Shown here one piece after another: positions 53,868-64,000 of a stretch of DNA of 64,000 nt. The notes beneath the pieces were generated by a model that had not been told where the DNA came from, did not search any database, and saw nothing but the letters and a program-made list of their open reading frames with translations. This DNA is from Dendrocalamus latiflorus (Eukaryota; Streptophyta; Magnoliopsida; Poales; Poaceae), in NCBI GenBank assembly GCA_017311315.1, contig CM029660.1, positions 15,604,930-15,668,929 on the forward strand, in the 5' to 3' direction. The translations under genes and the position numbers were made by a program. Every line of letters begins with the position of its first letter. Within the stretch, counting starts at the first letter, position 1.

Positions 53868-54099
53868 GAGCAAGGCTAATAATACAGTCTTCAGCTGGCT
53901 GTATGGACACTTACAGCTTACTTATCAGCCCATTCATATAGTAGTTTACAGCCAGCTGAAGGCTGTATGACCCACCCCTTTTTCTCACAAAGTTTCTTAG
54001 TTCTTGTGCTTCAGCTGGCTGTAAACTTACAGCCCACCTCTCTTCTCTCTCCTCCACCTCAGCATACAGCCTACTAACAGCCTCTTATTATACTTGCTC
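53868..54099. mobile_element. Tourist-like MITE, 232 bp
   Basis: Ends GAGCAAGGCTAATAATA and TATTATACTTGCTC pair imperfectly; both sides carry TTA (53865-53867, 54100-54102), the 3-bp duplication of PIF/Harbinger MITEs. Internal CAGCTGGCTGTA motifs occur on both strands. Confidence 0.78.
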
Positions 54100-55210
54100 T
54101 TATTGCTCTTGTGCGCGATAACCATTCTACTGTATCTATTAATGCTATAATTGATGATGGTAATAATGATGTCAATTTTCTTGGTAAAAATGCTACCTAT
54201 AATCCTAATTGGAGAAACCATCTTAGTCTGTCTCATGGTAGTGTTAATAGAAATTTTGCTAGTACTAATGCTTTTATGGGATAGTGTAGTCCACAAAAAT
54301 GACTTTTCTACCTTGGAAAGTATGCTTGAACAGTTTGTTAGTTCTCAGATTGAGCAGAACAAGAATTTACTAATAAATTATAGGAACATGAAAATTGCAT
54401 GTCTACTCTTTCAAATAAAATTGGTGTTTTATATAGTGATGTTCAGACTTTAGAAGCTAGGACTGAGGCTATTGAACTCCAAGTTGCTCAAATTGCCGAG
54501 GGCCAGACTAGAATCTCAAGTCACTCTGCTGGATAAATTGATCCTACTACAAAAAATCTAATACTAGACACTATATCACAGACAGTTACCTAAAACCATC
54601 AGTATTAAATACAATCATAAACGGTTTTAGTTTAGAGACAGTCTGTATTGTTCATAGTGAAAACTGTCTGTAAAGTATCGTAGATATTATTAACAAGAAC
54701 CGTCTATAATATTACCAAATATCACAGATGGTTTTTTCTCTGAACCGTCTGTGATATTTCACAGGCAGTTTGTATTAAAAACCGTCTGTGATAATTAAGT
54801 CATCATAGATGGTCTTAAATTTCAGATCTAGGCTATTGCTTTTAGCTGGAGGCGGAGCTTTGAGACCATTTGGTGAAAGGAGTCTATTTGGCAAGAGTGA
54901 TTGTAGATTCATTAAGTTCTTGACTACCTATGGTTAGTAATTTGTTCCTAATTGCATTATAATTTAGATCTACCTTTTGATGAATGGAGAATTGAAGATG
55001 GTTTAGATCAAGCTAGCTTGATGTAGAGAAAAGATTATTTACATCTAGCATGGTTTAGGATTTAAGATTTAGTTAATTCATAGTCTATTTATACTTACTT
55101 CAATTTTATTAATCATTCTTGCTACATGTAGCTACTTTAGATCGTATATATTTAGTATACTAACTAATTAATTTAATATTTAATAATAAATTGTTATATG
55201 CGTAACGTAG

Positions 55211-58200
55211 GACTGAAACTGGATGTACACCGGGAACCGTGTGAGTGAAGATTATATTAATGGCATGTCTACTTTTACAAGAGATGTCGAGTAGGATATG
55301 TTGAATAAGAGGGTTGAATATATGTACTGTTCATGCATTGACTACGAGAATCTAAAGATATTTAAGAACCAAGCATAGATTGAAGCACACTTGATTCAAA
55401 AGGGTTTCAAAAAGGCGTATGCATGTTGGACCAGTCATGGTAAAGAGCAGATTACAAAGAAAGGTAGTAATAATGACATCGCCAACGAAGTCAATGATAC
55501 GCCACCGGATGATGTCGATTGTGGTTGCGATTCGGATAGGCTGCATGATAACAATCTGGATCAGATGCTTCGCGATGCAGAAGAGAACTGTGATAAGAGA
55601 GGTATGTTAAATTCTGAGGCTTGATGGAGGATTCAAAGAAACCTTTGTTCACATGTTGCAAGTCAAAGTACACGAGGTTGTTAGCTGTGCTTGAACTGCT
55701 GAAATTGAAGGCAAGCAACAGTTGGTTCGACAAGAGTTTCACGGTGCTATTAGGTCTTTTAGCATCTAGAGGAAAATGAGTTACCCAAAACCACGTACAA
55801 AGCCAAGAAGGTTCTTTGTCCATTGGGAATGGAAGTAGAAAGAATACATGCATGTTCGAACGACTGTATCCTCTAGTGTAAATAGTATGCAAACATGCAT
55901 GCATGTCTGGTGTGCAACGTATCCCAATACAAGTGTAAGAATAAATCAGATGACGGTGAGGGAATATGTGTGAAGAAAGGATCTCCTGCTAAGATGACAT
56001 TGTATCTTCCTGTAATTATCCATTTGAAGCAGTTTTTTGTGAATCCAAAAGAGGCAAAATTGCTGCGTTGGTACTTGGAGGAGTGTCAGAAGGATGGAAT
56101 GCTAAGACACCTAGCTAATTTCGCACAGTGGAGAAACATCGATAGGAGGATTGCAGACTTCTGTGCAGAACCTAGGAATATAATGTTGGATTGAGTACAG
56201 ATAGAATAAATCATTTTGATAACATGAGCAGCCGACATAGCACTTGGGCTGTGACTCTCTGCATCTACAACATTCCTCCATGGTTGTGTATGAAGTGGAA
56301 GTATATTTTGCTGTCGATACATATCTAAGGGCCAAAGCAACTTCGAAATAATATTGATGTGTATCTAGCATCATTGGTGGAAGATCTAAAAATACTACAG
56401 ATCGAAGGGGTCCATGCATGGGATGCATACAAACAAGAGAACTTCACGTTATACTCTTTGTTATTCTGCACCATAAATGATTATCCTGCCCTTGCTAACC
56501 TATCAAGCCAGAGTACAAAAGGGGGCCAAAGCCTATACTTACTACTTAGATGATACCGAGATTGTTTGACTAAAGCACTCGCGTAAAATCGTGTACATGC
56601 ATCACCGTAGGTTCCTTTGGGGGACTCACCCATACCGCAGGATGAAGAAACAACTCAATAAAGAGAAAGAAGACAGTTCAGCTCTAAGGCATTTAAGCGG
56701 AAAAGAGGTTTTATGATATGATTAAGGATTTAGATGTTGTGCTCGAAAAGGGACGTAAATTGATGACCCGTGAGAAGAACATCTGGAAGAAGAGATCAAT
56801 ATTTTGGGACTTACCTTATTGGAAGCACCTATAAGTTCACCACTGCATCGATGCCATGCATATAGAGAAGAATGTATGTGGCAGCTTGATTGGTGTCTTA
56901 CTGAATATTCGTGATAAAACAAAGGATGATGTCAACGCACGGCTTGACTTGGTTGATATGGATATCAGGCCTGAGTTAGCACCTACAAAGACCGATAAAA
57001 GATGAATTTACCTTCCCCTACTTGTTACACTCTGTCTAAAGCCGAGAGAACTAAACTGTGCCAATGCTTGCATGGTGTTAAAGTTCTGTCTAGTTACTCT
57101 GTCAACATGAAGAAACTTGTTTCGATGGAAGATTTGAAGTTAATTGGCATGAAGTCTCATGATTGTTACGTGTTGATAACATAGATACTTCTTATGGCAA
57201 TTAGAAGTATTTTGCCGATCAAGATCCGAGAGACAATCATGAGGTTGTTTTATTTCTTTAATGTAATTGCTCAGAAGTTCATAGATCCCGAAGGACTAGA
57301 TGCTCTACAGGATGAGGTGGTGATGACTCTATGCCATCTTGAGATATATTTCCCTCCATTATTTCTCGATATCATGGTCCATCTCTTGTTCACATTGTGT
57401 GAGAGATAAAAATATGCGGGGCCATGTTCCTTCGTTGTATGTACCCATTCGAGAGGTTCATAAGAATTCTCAAGTCTTATATACGGAATCGATCTCGACC
57501 GGAGGGCAGCATCGTTGAAGGTTATGCAACTGAAGAGTTCATTGAGTTCTGTGTCAATTATATGACTCAGGTCGAACTGATAGGTGTGCCTTGATCTCGC
57601 CATGAGGGGAGGCTCAAGGATATTGGGACTATCGAAAGGAAAGCAATTACTCCAGACATGGATGCATATGCTTAAACCTATTTCACTGTCTTGCAACACA
57701 TGACTAAATTATCCCCGTATGTCGATCAGCATAAGGACATGCTTCAGCAATAGAATCTGGAGTGGTCGGATGTTTGGATCAAGATACAACACAACAGTTG
57801 GTTCAACCAATGGTTGAAGGAGTGACTCGCTATGAGCTTGTCAAGTGATTTGCTAACATGGTTTGCAAAAGGGCCAACATTTACAGTTGTGACATAGCAA
57901 GAATATGATATAAATGGATACATATTCTATACGTAGTCTTATGATGTAAAGAACACTAATCAGAATAGCGGTATCCGCATAGATGCGTTCAATACCGATG
58001 GGTTAAGAAACTCCTACTATGCATTCATAGAGGAGATTTGGAAGCTCGACCACGTTCTTTTCAAGATCCCCTTGTTTCAGTGCCATTGGGTCCATCTCCC
58101 ACAGGTGAAGGTCGACAAGTATAGTGTCACTACCGTGGACCTCAAACATGTCAAATACAAAGATGAACCATTCATACTCGCTAACTAAGTTGTTCAAGTT

Positions 58201-58366
58201 TTCTATGTAACTGACCACGCAAATAAGAAGCACCACATAGTTCTTCATGGAAAAAGGAGGATTGCCAAAGTTGACAATCTTGTAGATGAGGAACAATACA
58301 ATCAATTTAACGAGTTGCCTCCTTTTGGAAACGACATAAGGGTCGAGGAAGAACAACATGATGAAA
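55211..58366 (+). pseudogene. CACTA transposase (TNP2 type) with DUF4218 and DUF4216 regions
   Basis: Acceptor AACGTAG|GAC starts the Transpos_assoc region (WMYTGNRVSEDYINGMSTFT, CSCIDYENL, YACWTSHGKE). The TNP2 core follows: TRLLAVLELLKLKASNSWFD, KLLRWYLEEC, AQWRNIDRRIADF, YNIPPWLCMKWKY, MHIEKNVCGSLIGVLLNI and NARLDLVDMD. Then a DUF4218-like part (RSILPIKIRETIMRLFYFFN, CHLEIYFPP) and a DUF4216-like part (SYYAFIEEIW, VDLKHVKY). Many stops and shifts (for example TAG after RDVE near 55293) make it nonfunctional. The hAT element cuts the DUF4216 part. Confidence 0.88.
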
Positions 58367-58989
58367 CTAGCGACCAAGGTTATTACGGTGGCGCGGCGCC
58401 TCACCACCTTCACACAACAATACACTTATGGCGCGCGGCGCGGTGACGCCATATGACGTGTGGCGTGGCGACGCTATGCACATATCTTAACTTAGTTTGG
58501 TAAATGTAGTAGAACATACATATCTTGATTTTGTCTATTCGTGAGCTCATGTAGTACCATCATCTACCAATGTACTTTCTCCTATATAGCACATATCCCC
58601 TTGTAATTTGCAAGTTGTAACATGTAGCTTGTTACAAAACATTACAGTGATGGATATTTGATATTACATTTAATTGAGTAAATATGGATTGAATGACATA
58701 CCTTGTTCATACTTGATAATATGCCATATCTTCTCGTAATCCACAAGCTACATGAAAATGGGTCAATATGAAGTGAATAACTAAGAATGAAAATATATAA
58801 TTACATGAACAATGAGCAACATAACAATTAACAAACATTACATAACCAACATAAATCCACAATCCACAAGCATAGAGTCATAACTCATAAGTGCACAACA
58901 ATAACATAAATGCAACTCTCTCATCTCACAAAAGTCATCCAAGTCCAACTCTCTCATCTCTCAAAAGTCATCCAACTCGAACTCATCTA

Positions 58990-61625
58990 AATTGGTAGAT
59001 GCTACAATGTTATTCCCATCATCATGTTGGATAGCATCACTTGGAGCTTCACCATAATCATCCACATCATCGTCATCAAGCATGATTTCTTCTTCCCTCT
59101 TCTTCTTCATTGCCCGAGTGTGGCTCATCTTCTTCAATCATCCTTGATGTACATCTCACACGCCAAGTGTAGGTCAAAGGATCACCATGAGCCCTTCTAG
59201 GAAGATTACGACCTTGAAGCTCGCGTGATGCACCAATGGCTTCATCAACATGGTCCCACGTAAGGTCACACCCACGAGCACCTTGAGGTGGTTTAGCCAT
59301 TGGGTCAACCCATTCATTGCCCCAATCAAACTCTTCTATGACCAAAGGGTCATAACTTTTGCCACCTTCCTCACGCCGCTTTTGAAATCTACTTGTCATC
59401 TTTCGATTGTATGCAACATAGACCAAATCATTCAATTTCTTATGCTCTAACCGGTTCCTTTTCTTGGTATGGATCTACAAATGATCAAAGTAAGCACAAA
59501 TTAATAATATGTTTGCTGAAATTTTGCTAACAAAATTAATCAAATTGACTTACAAATTCAAATGCACTCCAATTTCGCTCACAACCGGATGATGAAGCAC
59601 AAAGACTAACGATACGCTTTGCAAATCTTTGTAGCTCAATGGCTCTACCTCCATATGAATGCCACCAATCAACTAAAATGACAAATTACATGTATGTATT
59701 AATATTATGACTTAAGACTAAAAATAACATACATGTTGAAATTTAATAGTTAAAACTTAAAACACTTACGAGGGCTCCTTGAGTTGATGTTTTGGATTGC
59801 CATTTTATTTGAAAAGACATCTCCGCGTTGGTCCTCATAGAGAATGCCTTGTTGATCGATCTTATTTCTAAGATCCCCATCTTCTATCATTCTTGCAAGC
59901 ACATCGGTGAAGCAACCCCTTAACTTCCTAACTTGTGCATCATCACCCTTCTTATGGATGGCAAAGAATTTCCCTGGGTTCAAATAGAGGGCAGCCCCAT
60001 ACAATGGGGTGTCCATTTGCTTCTCCCACGCTCTTCTATAATTTTCATGATGCTCTTAAGCAAACCTTTCTTGTTTTGGGTAGGGAAGGCTGCATTGATC
60101 TTTTCTTTTGCTTGAGCCATGAATGCCACAACCTCTGGCATGGCAGGCTTCTCATCACCATCAACCATCCTCAGTACAACAAGAAGTGGCTGTGTAGCTC
60201 TAAGGCAATCCTCAACTGAATTCCAAAACTCTCTAGAAAGCACAATGGCATACGCTTTTTTCCAGCCTCCATCTTTGCCAATTTGGTCATAGTCCAATCA
60301 ATATCAGTAAATAGATACCTCAAAGCGTCTTTTTGCTTGTGTAAACTCCGCAAAGTAAAGAATGTTGTGGCAAACCGAGTAGCTGCGGGTCTCACAAGAT
60401 CCATCCCACCTGTCTTTTCCCTCATTGCACTAAGAAGCCTCCCATACCTGTAAATAAAAGTGGTGACATGCCGGGCACGTGCAATGGGCTTCTTAAATTC
60501 CTTCAACTTACCTATGTCTTCCAACATAAGGTCGAAGCAATGTGCAGCACATGGGGTCCAAAAAAGTGTAGGAATCCTCTCCATGAGAAGCTTGCCCGCT
60601 GCCTTATAATTAGCACCATTATCGGTGACAACTTGAACAATTTTATCCTTTCCAATGTTTATGATTCGCTTCTCAAGCAAATCAGCTAACATTATTGCAT
60701 CATGCACTTCACTTGATGCATCAACAGACTCCAAGAAGAAAGTCCCTTCTAGACAGTTGACAAGAAAGTTAATCAAATGTCACCCCCTTCTATCTGTCCA
60801 ACCATCCGACATGAGTGTGTAACCATATTGCTTCCACATCTCCTCATGCTTCACCTTTGAATTATCTATCTCCTTAACCACCTCCTCAAGCAATGGCTCC
60901 CTTAGCTCATGGTAGCTGGGAGGTTTGTACCCAGAACCATGCTGTGTAACTGCCTTCATAGCAATCTCAAATTATCTTGAATTTGTGGCATTAAATGGTA
61001 TGCCACACTCATAAAAGAACTTGGCTATCTCCAAATTGACGGCATGCCTTTCTTCCTTGGTCCTCATGCTGGACTGAATGCTACTTTGAGAAGCCCCTTT
61101 GGCATGTCTTTGCTCTACAACCTCTGTAGGTGTACGTCGAAGCATTGCGCCAATGGACTTCTTGGTCTCCTTTGGCATATTTGGTGGTGGACCCTTGAAC
61201 TTCAAGGAAGATTGCTTTCTTTTAGCAGCTGTCCCTGAGCTTAGCTGCACAACACTCCTAACATCTTGGGACTCCTCTATCACATGATCTCCATCTTGTT
61301 CTTCTTCTTCATCGTCATCTAGGAAGAGTGGCCTCTCCTCCCTCTTCTTTTTCATCAAAGCTTCATGCATCTCTTGTGTGATTGCTGTGGTTGTTTTGGC
61401 ACACTTTTGAACATCTCCAAACCCACCCACAAGATGCTCCTTAAGCCTTGTTATTCCTCCATGTACAATTTTGCCATAAAGCGAACATTACACCGAATCT
61501 CGGTTGCCAATTATTGGCCAAAACCCATACTTCCATCCCGGATCATTTGACTTTGCCCTCCGTTTAGGATCGGTCATTGGATCATATGAGTCGGCATTAG
61601 AGCTCCCTGTGCTTTCAGTTTCCAT
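58990..61625 (-). pseudogene. hAT transposase, broken
   Basis: The start METESTGSSNADSYDP (ATG at 61625-61623) leads into a BED-like zinc finger (DPGWKYGFWP, GGITRLKEHL) with a TAA in the middle. A linker with acidic runs follows. The catalytic region has VVTDNGANYKAAGKLL, TPCAAHCFDLML and ATRFATTFFTL (DUF659/hAT core). A C-terminal dimerisation part (about 59650-59560, SSGCERNWSAFE) and a tail NDLVYVAYNRKM (from 59435) lie beyond introns. Stops near 60970 and 60780, and frameshifts near 60250 and 60005, break it. Confidence 0.88.
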
Positions 61626-61989
61626 TTATGATATGTCGTGCTTCTTCATGTTGCAAACTAGCATTAGCATATGAATATTTGATTATGATTATCGATTGTA
61701 ATTAGTAACTAAGAATATAGCAGCACTGTAGTAGCAAGCAATTAGCAGCATAAGCAAGTAGCAAATAATTAGCATTAGCATAACTGGAGTACTAGTACTG
61801 TTCTGGAGGCTTTGTACTGTTCTTCCGATTTTTACTGTTCTTCCAATCGCAACCTTCGTTCGGACATCTTACTGTGCTTCGCATAGAAATATCGGTCGCC
61901 GCTTCGCTCGTGAGCACAGTCAACAGATGAAGGTCCTGCTCGGACCACTCCATTCCCTGGCGATACCATGAGCGGCGAGAGTAAACTCA

Positions 61990-62260
61990 CCGGTGGAGGC
62001 AGCGGAGAGTCGGCCGGCGAAGCAGCAGGCGGCGGCAGACCGGAGGAGGTGGCGGCGAAGTAGGAGGCGACGGTGGACTACGGCTTCGGTGGATTCGGCT
62101 GCAGCTTCGGCGGATCCAGCTGCGGCGATGACTGATTTGGCTGCGGTGACAGCGGATCCGGCCGCGGCGACAGCGGATCCGGCCACGGCATCGGCCGATT
62201 CGGCCGCGGCGTCGGTGGATGCGGCTGCAGCGACGGCGGATCCGGCGGCGGCGGGACTCT
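61990..62260. repeat. 21-bp GC-rich tandem repeat near the hAT 5' end
   Basis: Units such as GATCCGGCCGCGGCGACAGCG repeat with a 21-bp period at about 62083-62255, preceded by a less regular part. It lies upstream of the transposase start. The ATG-led frame across it (61993) is just the repeat. Confidence 0.8.
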
Positions 62261-62639
62261 CTGCTCGCTTTTTCACCCGGCTGCCAAAACCCTAGGTATG
62301 TCAGTTTGTCTGACTAATACCACTCGAGTCTCAACTTTAACCCCCACCCCCCACGCCTATGGCGTCCGCCGAGCGGCGACTTATCATCCCAACGTTGCCA
62401 CAACGACGCCACACCACCATATTGCCGCCATGGCGGACGGGATACGGCGCACCTCCATGCCGTCCGGACGACATGGAGCTGCTGGCCGCCACGACGATAT
62501 GGTGACGAGATATCGCCGATATCTCGACGCCATAACAACCTTGCTAGTGACATACTTGTCGATCATCATGAAGGGCTAGTTTTTAAAGGATATAAGCAAG
62601 TGGAATGATGAATGAAATATTTATGTGTCATATGTTTTA

Positions 62640-62741
62640 TATTTGCATTTATATATGTATATGAGAATGTGTGATATATATGTGAATTTGCATTTATATA
62701 TATAAGAATGTGTGGTGTGTGTGTGTGTGTGTGTATATATA
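62640..62741. repeat. 45-bp minisatellite (left part)
   Basis: Units of TTTGCATTTATATATGTATA plus GAATGTGTGATATATATG repeat about every 45 bp. The same unit continues beyond the MITE at 63125-63260. Confidence 0.75.
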
Positions 62742-63092
62742 GGGAGCATATCTAGTGCTAATGGCTATTTCAGTGCTAAAGTGCTAATGGCGATGTGGAC
62801 TGTCCGATCTAGATTGCGTGGCTCAGATGGAAGTGGGTGGGAACTCCATCCCACTTAAACACTTTTGCAGGAAACCCCATACGCTCTGCACTTAAGTAAA
62901 ACGCTACAATATATAACAATAATGGTGGACTGGATGGGTTTTTGTTAAAATCGCAGGGGGTTTTCAATAAAAGTGTTTAAGTGGGATGGAGTTCCCACCC
63001 ACCTCCATCTGAGCCACACAATCTAGATCGGACGGTCCACATCGTCATTAGCACCATAGCACTGAAATAGCCATTAGCACTAGGTATGCTCT
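62742..63092. mobile_element. Long-hairpin MITE, 351 bp
   Basis: The outer ends GGGAGCATATCTAGTGCTAA and the complement of GAGAGCATACCTAGTGCTAA begin arms of about 140 bp that are nearly complementary along their whole length, including CCATCCCACTTAAACACTTT and its complement. The central spacer is about 75 bp. No clean target duplication was seen, possibly because it sits in TA/TG repeats. Mutator-type foldback is one possibility. Confidence 0.75.
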
Positions 63093-63265
63093 CATATGTG
63101 TGTGTGTGTGTGTGAGTGTGTGTGTGTGAATTTGCATTTATGTACATGAGAATGTGTTTTATATATGTGAATTTGTATTTATGTATATGAGATTGAGTCG
63201 TATATATCTGAATTTGCATTTATGTATATGAGAATGTGTGATATATATGTGAATGTGAGTAGGGA
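63093..63265. repeat. 45-bp minisatellite (right part)
   Basis: A GT run followed by three further units of the 45-bp repeat. Confidence 0.7.
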
Positions 63266-63480
63266 ACATCACATGCATATGGTTTTAAAGTAAAACCGTC
63301 TGTGATATTTTTTTCATAGACGGTTCTAAAGTAAAATTGTCTATGATATTTTTTCATAGACGGTTCTAAAGTAAAACTATTTATGATGTTTGCTTATTAT
63401 ATACGGTTTTAATTGAGAACCGCCTATGATGATAAATATCACATACGGTTCTTAAATCTAACAGTCTATGATTATTGCCC

Positions 63481-64000
63481 CATATATTGCAATGTAGGGT
63501 TTGTCTTCCACCATACTAATGCTACTCCCCTATTCTAATGGTGTCGCCTCCCCCGAGCATGTCGCTACCTCCCTCAACTCCAGCGGTCCTCCTCCCCCGC
63601 GCCCGATGCCCTCCTCCTTCTCCGAGCACGTCGCCTCCCCGGAGCCCGACGCCGCCACCACGGAGCCCGCCTCCGCCTCCCCCCAAGCCCGTCGCTGCCT
63701 CCCAATGGCCCTCCTCCCCCGCACTCGGCGCCCTCCTCCTCCCCCAAGCACGCTGCCTCCCCCGAGCCCGACGCTGCCTCCCTGGAGCCCACCGCCGCCT
63801 CCCCCGAGCCCGTCGCTACCTCCCTCAACTCCGGCACCATCCTCCCCTACACCCGGTGCCCTTCTCCTTCCTAAGCATGTCGCCTCCCCCAAGCCCAACG
63901 CCGCCTCCACTGAGCCCGACGCCACCTCCCTCGAACCGGTCGCTACCTCCCCCAAGCCCGGCGCCTTTAGGTGTGCCTTGCCCTCGTTCTTCTCAGTTGT
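63481..64000. other. GC-rich repeats at the window end
   Basis: From 63530 the short motif CCTCCCCCGAGCCCG and relatives repeat irregularly, giving Pro/Ser/Ala-rich frames on the plus strand and Gly-rich frames on the minus strand. No domain is recognised. It could be the first exon of a host or captured gene that continues past the window. Confidence 0.4.

Larger units (their letters stand above)
51908..54540 (+). pseudogene. Athila-type Ty3/gypsy gag, interrupted three times
   Basis: Segments in order: NLVQQNQFSGSPTEDATLHI and FPFSLRGKAKEWLL with a TGA at the end (51923-52201), KIVYLRNQIMGFKQ and LHTFYNGL (52505-52700), MNKNINEAKQILKDMS (53672-53864), then IDDGNNDVNFLG, NPNWRNHLSLSHG and RTEAIELQVAQIAEGQT (54125-54520). 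These match the gag of Athila elements. Insertions: about 245 bp at 52255-52500, hAT element 52709-53663, MITE 53868-54099. A 42-bp direct duplication at 53775-53858 and later stops show further decay. No pol follows; the CACTA element begins at 54543. Confidence 0.82.
58375..62543 (-). mobile_element. hAT element, 4.2 kb, with transposase pseudogene
   Basis: Terminal repeats CAAGGTTATTACGG and, at the right, the complement of CAAGGTTGTTATGG. Duplications CTAGCGAC (58367-58374) and CTAGTGAC (62544-62551) differ by one C/T, presumably decay at a CpG. The transposase gene is on the minus strand. Confidence 0.92.
54543..63480 (+). mobile_element. CACTA element with TNP2-type transposase, right end not found
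   Basis: The left end CCTACTACAAAAAATC is a one-base-shortened CACTACTACAAAA terminus, followed by ACAGACNGTT palindromes (54570-54830). A TNP2-type transposase pseudogene follows. After a nested hAT element (58375-62543) the CACTA sequence resumes and ends in matching palindromes (63270-63475). A terminal GTAGTG after these was not found, so the right border is approximate and may be truncated. Confidence 0.8.

Noticed and set aside
61993..62295. ORF rich in ATADPAA repeats
   Set aside because: Direct translation of the 21-bp tandem repeat; the hAT transposase is on the other strand and starts at 61625.
63530..63955. Gly-rich protein on the minus strand
   Set aside because: The frame arises from irregular CCTCCCCCGAGC repeats; neither strand gives a domain, and the feature runs off the window.

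Overview
The window looks like gene-poor chromosomal DNA of a grass (Poaceae). The evidence is canonical GT-AG introns, an IQD-type calmodulin-binding gene with plant-style exon structure, and a transposon nest made of typical grass families: Tat-lineage Ty3/gypsy elements with an antisense ORF, a long-LTR SIRE/Maximus-type Ty1/copia element, Athila-like gag, several CACTA elements and hAT elements. I cannot name the species. Only one host gene looks intact: IQD on the + strand, about 33.6-37.1 kb. A second host locus, a RAD21/REC8-like kleisin fragment on the - strand, is broken by insertions. Everything else with coding potential belongs to transposons, mostly decayed. All domain names come from recognising protein motifs by eye; no database search was run.

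Layout. 0.3-2.0 kb: solo LTR with its own MITE. 2.05-22.3 kb: kleisin-gene fragment whose exon is split by a 19.6-kb Tat element (2347-21937, - strand, TSD GATAT). The Tat element has 247-bp LTRs, gag/protease/RT/RNase H/aRNase H/integrase, a 53-bp tandem array and an antisense ORF. Inside the 53-bp array sits a complete-length SIRE-type copia element (5667-16871, + strand, TSD CTGGT) with 1.6-kb LTRs and a third ORF after pol. 22.7-29.7 kb: 3' half of another copia element (- strand), carrying a hAT MITE and a CACTA element. 29.7-32.6 kb: second Tat LTR plus interior, then a CACTA end. 33.6-37.1 kb: IQD gene. 39.0-43.8 kb: third Tat LTR plus interior with antisense ORF, abutting a gypsy protease/gag/PBS/LTR fragment. 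44.05-46.97 kb: complete CACTA element carrying a Ulp1-like protease gene. 47.27-51.01 kb: two hAT elements in opposite orientation, 39 bp apart excluding the target duplications, one interrupted by another CACTA element. 51.9-54.5 kb: Athila-type gag interrupted by three insertions. 54.5-63.5 kb: CACTA element with a TNP2 transposase pseudogene that is split by a complete 4.2-kb hAT element. 63.5-64 kb: GC-rich proline-coding repeats.

The insertion order can be read from target-site duplications at most junctions. The Tat and SIRE elements are young (LTR pairs differ at about 0.4% and 0.6% of sites, counted by eye), yet their coding regions contain stops, frameshifts and, in Tat, a deletion through RT. 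They probably moved using proteins supplied by other copies. I found no clearly new biological system. The most unusual items are the intron-bearing antisense ORF and 53-bp higher-order satellite inside Tat, the palindromic motif cluster in the SIRE element, the opposite-facing hAT pair, and the CACTA element that pairs a Ulp1-like protease with a hairpin.
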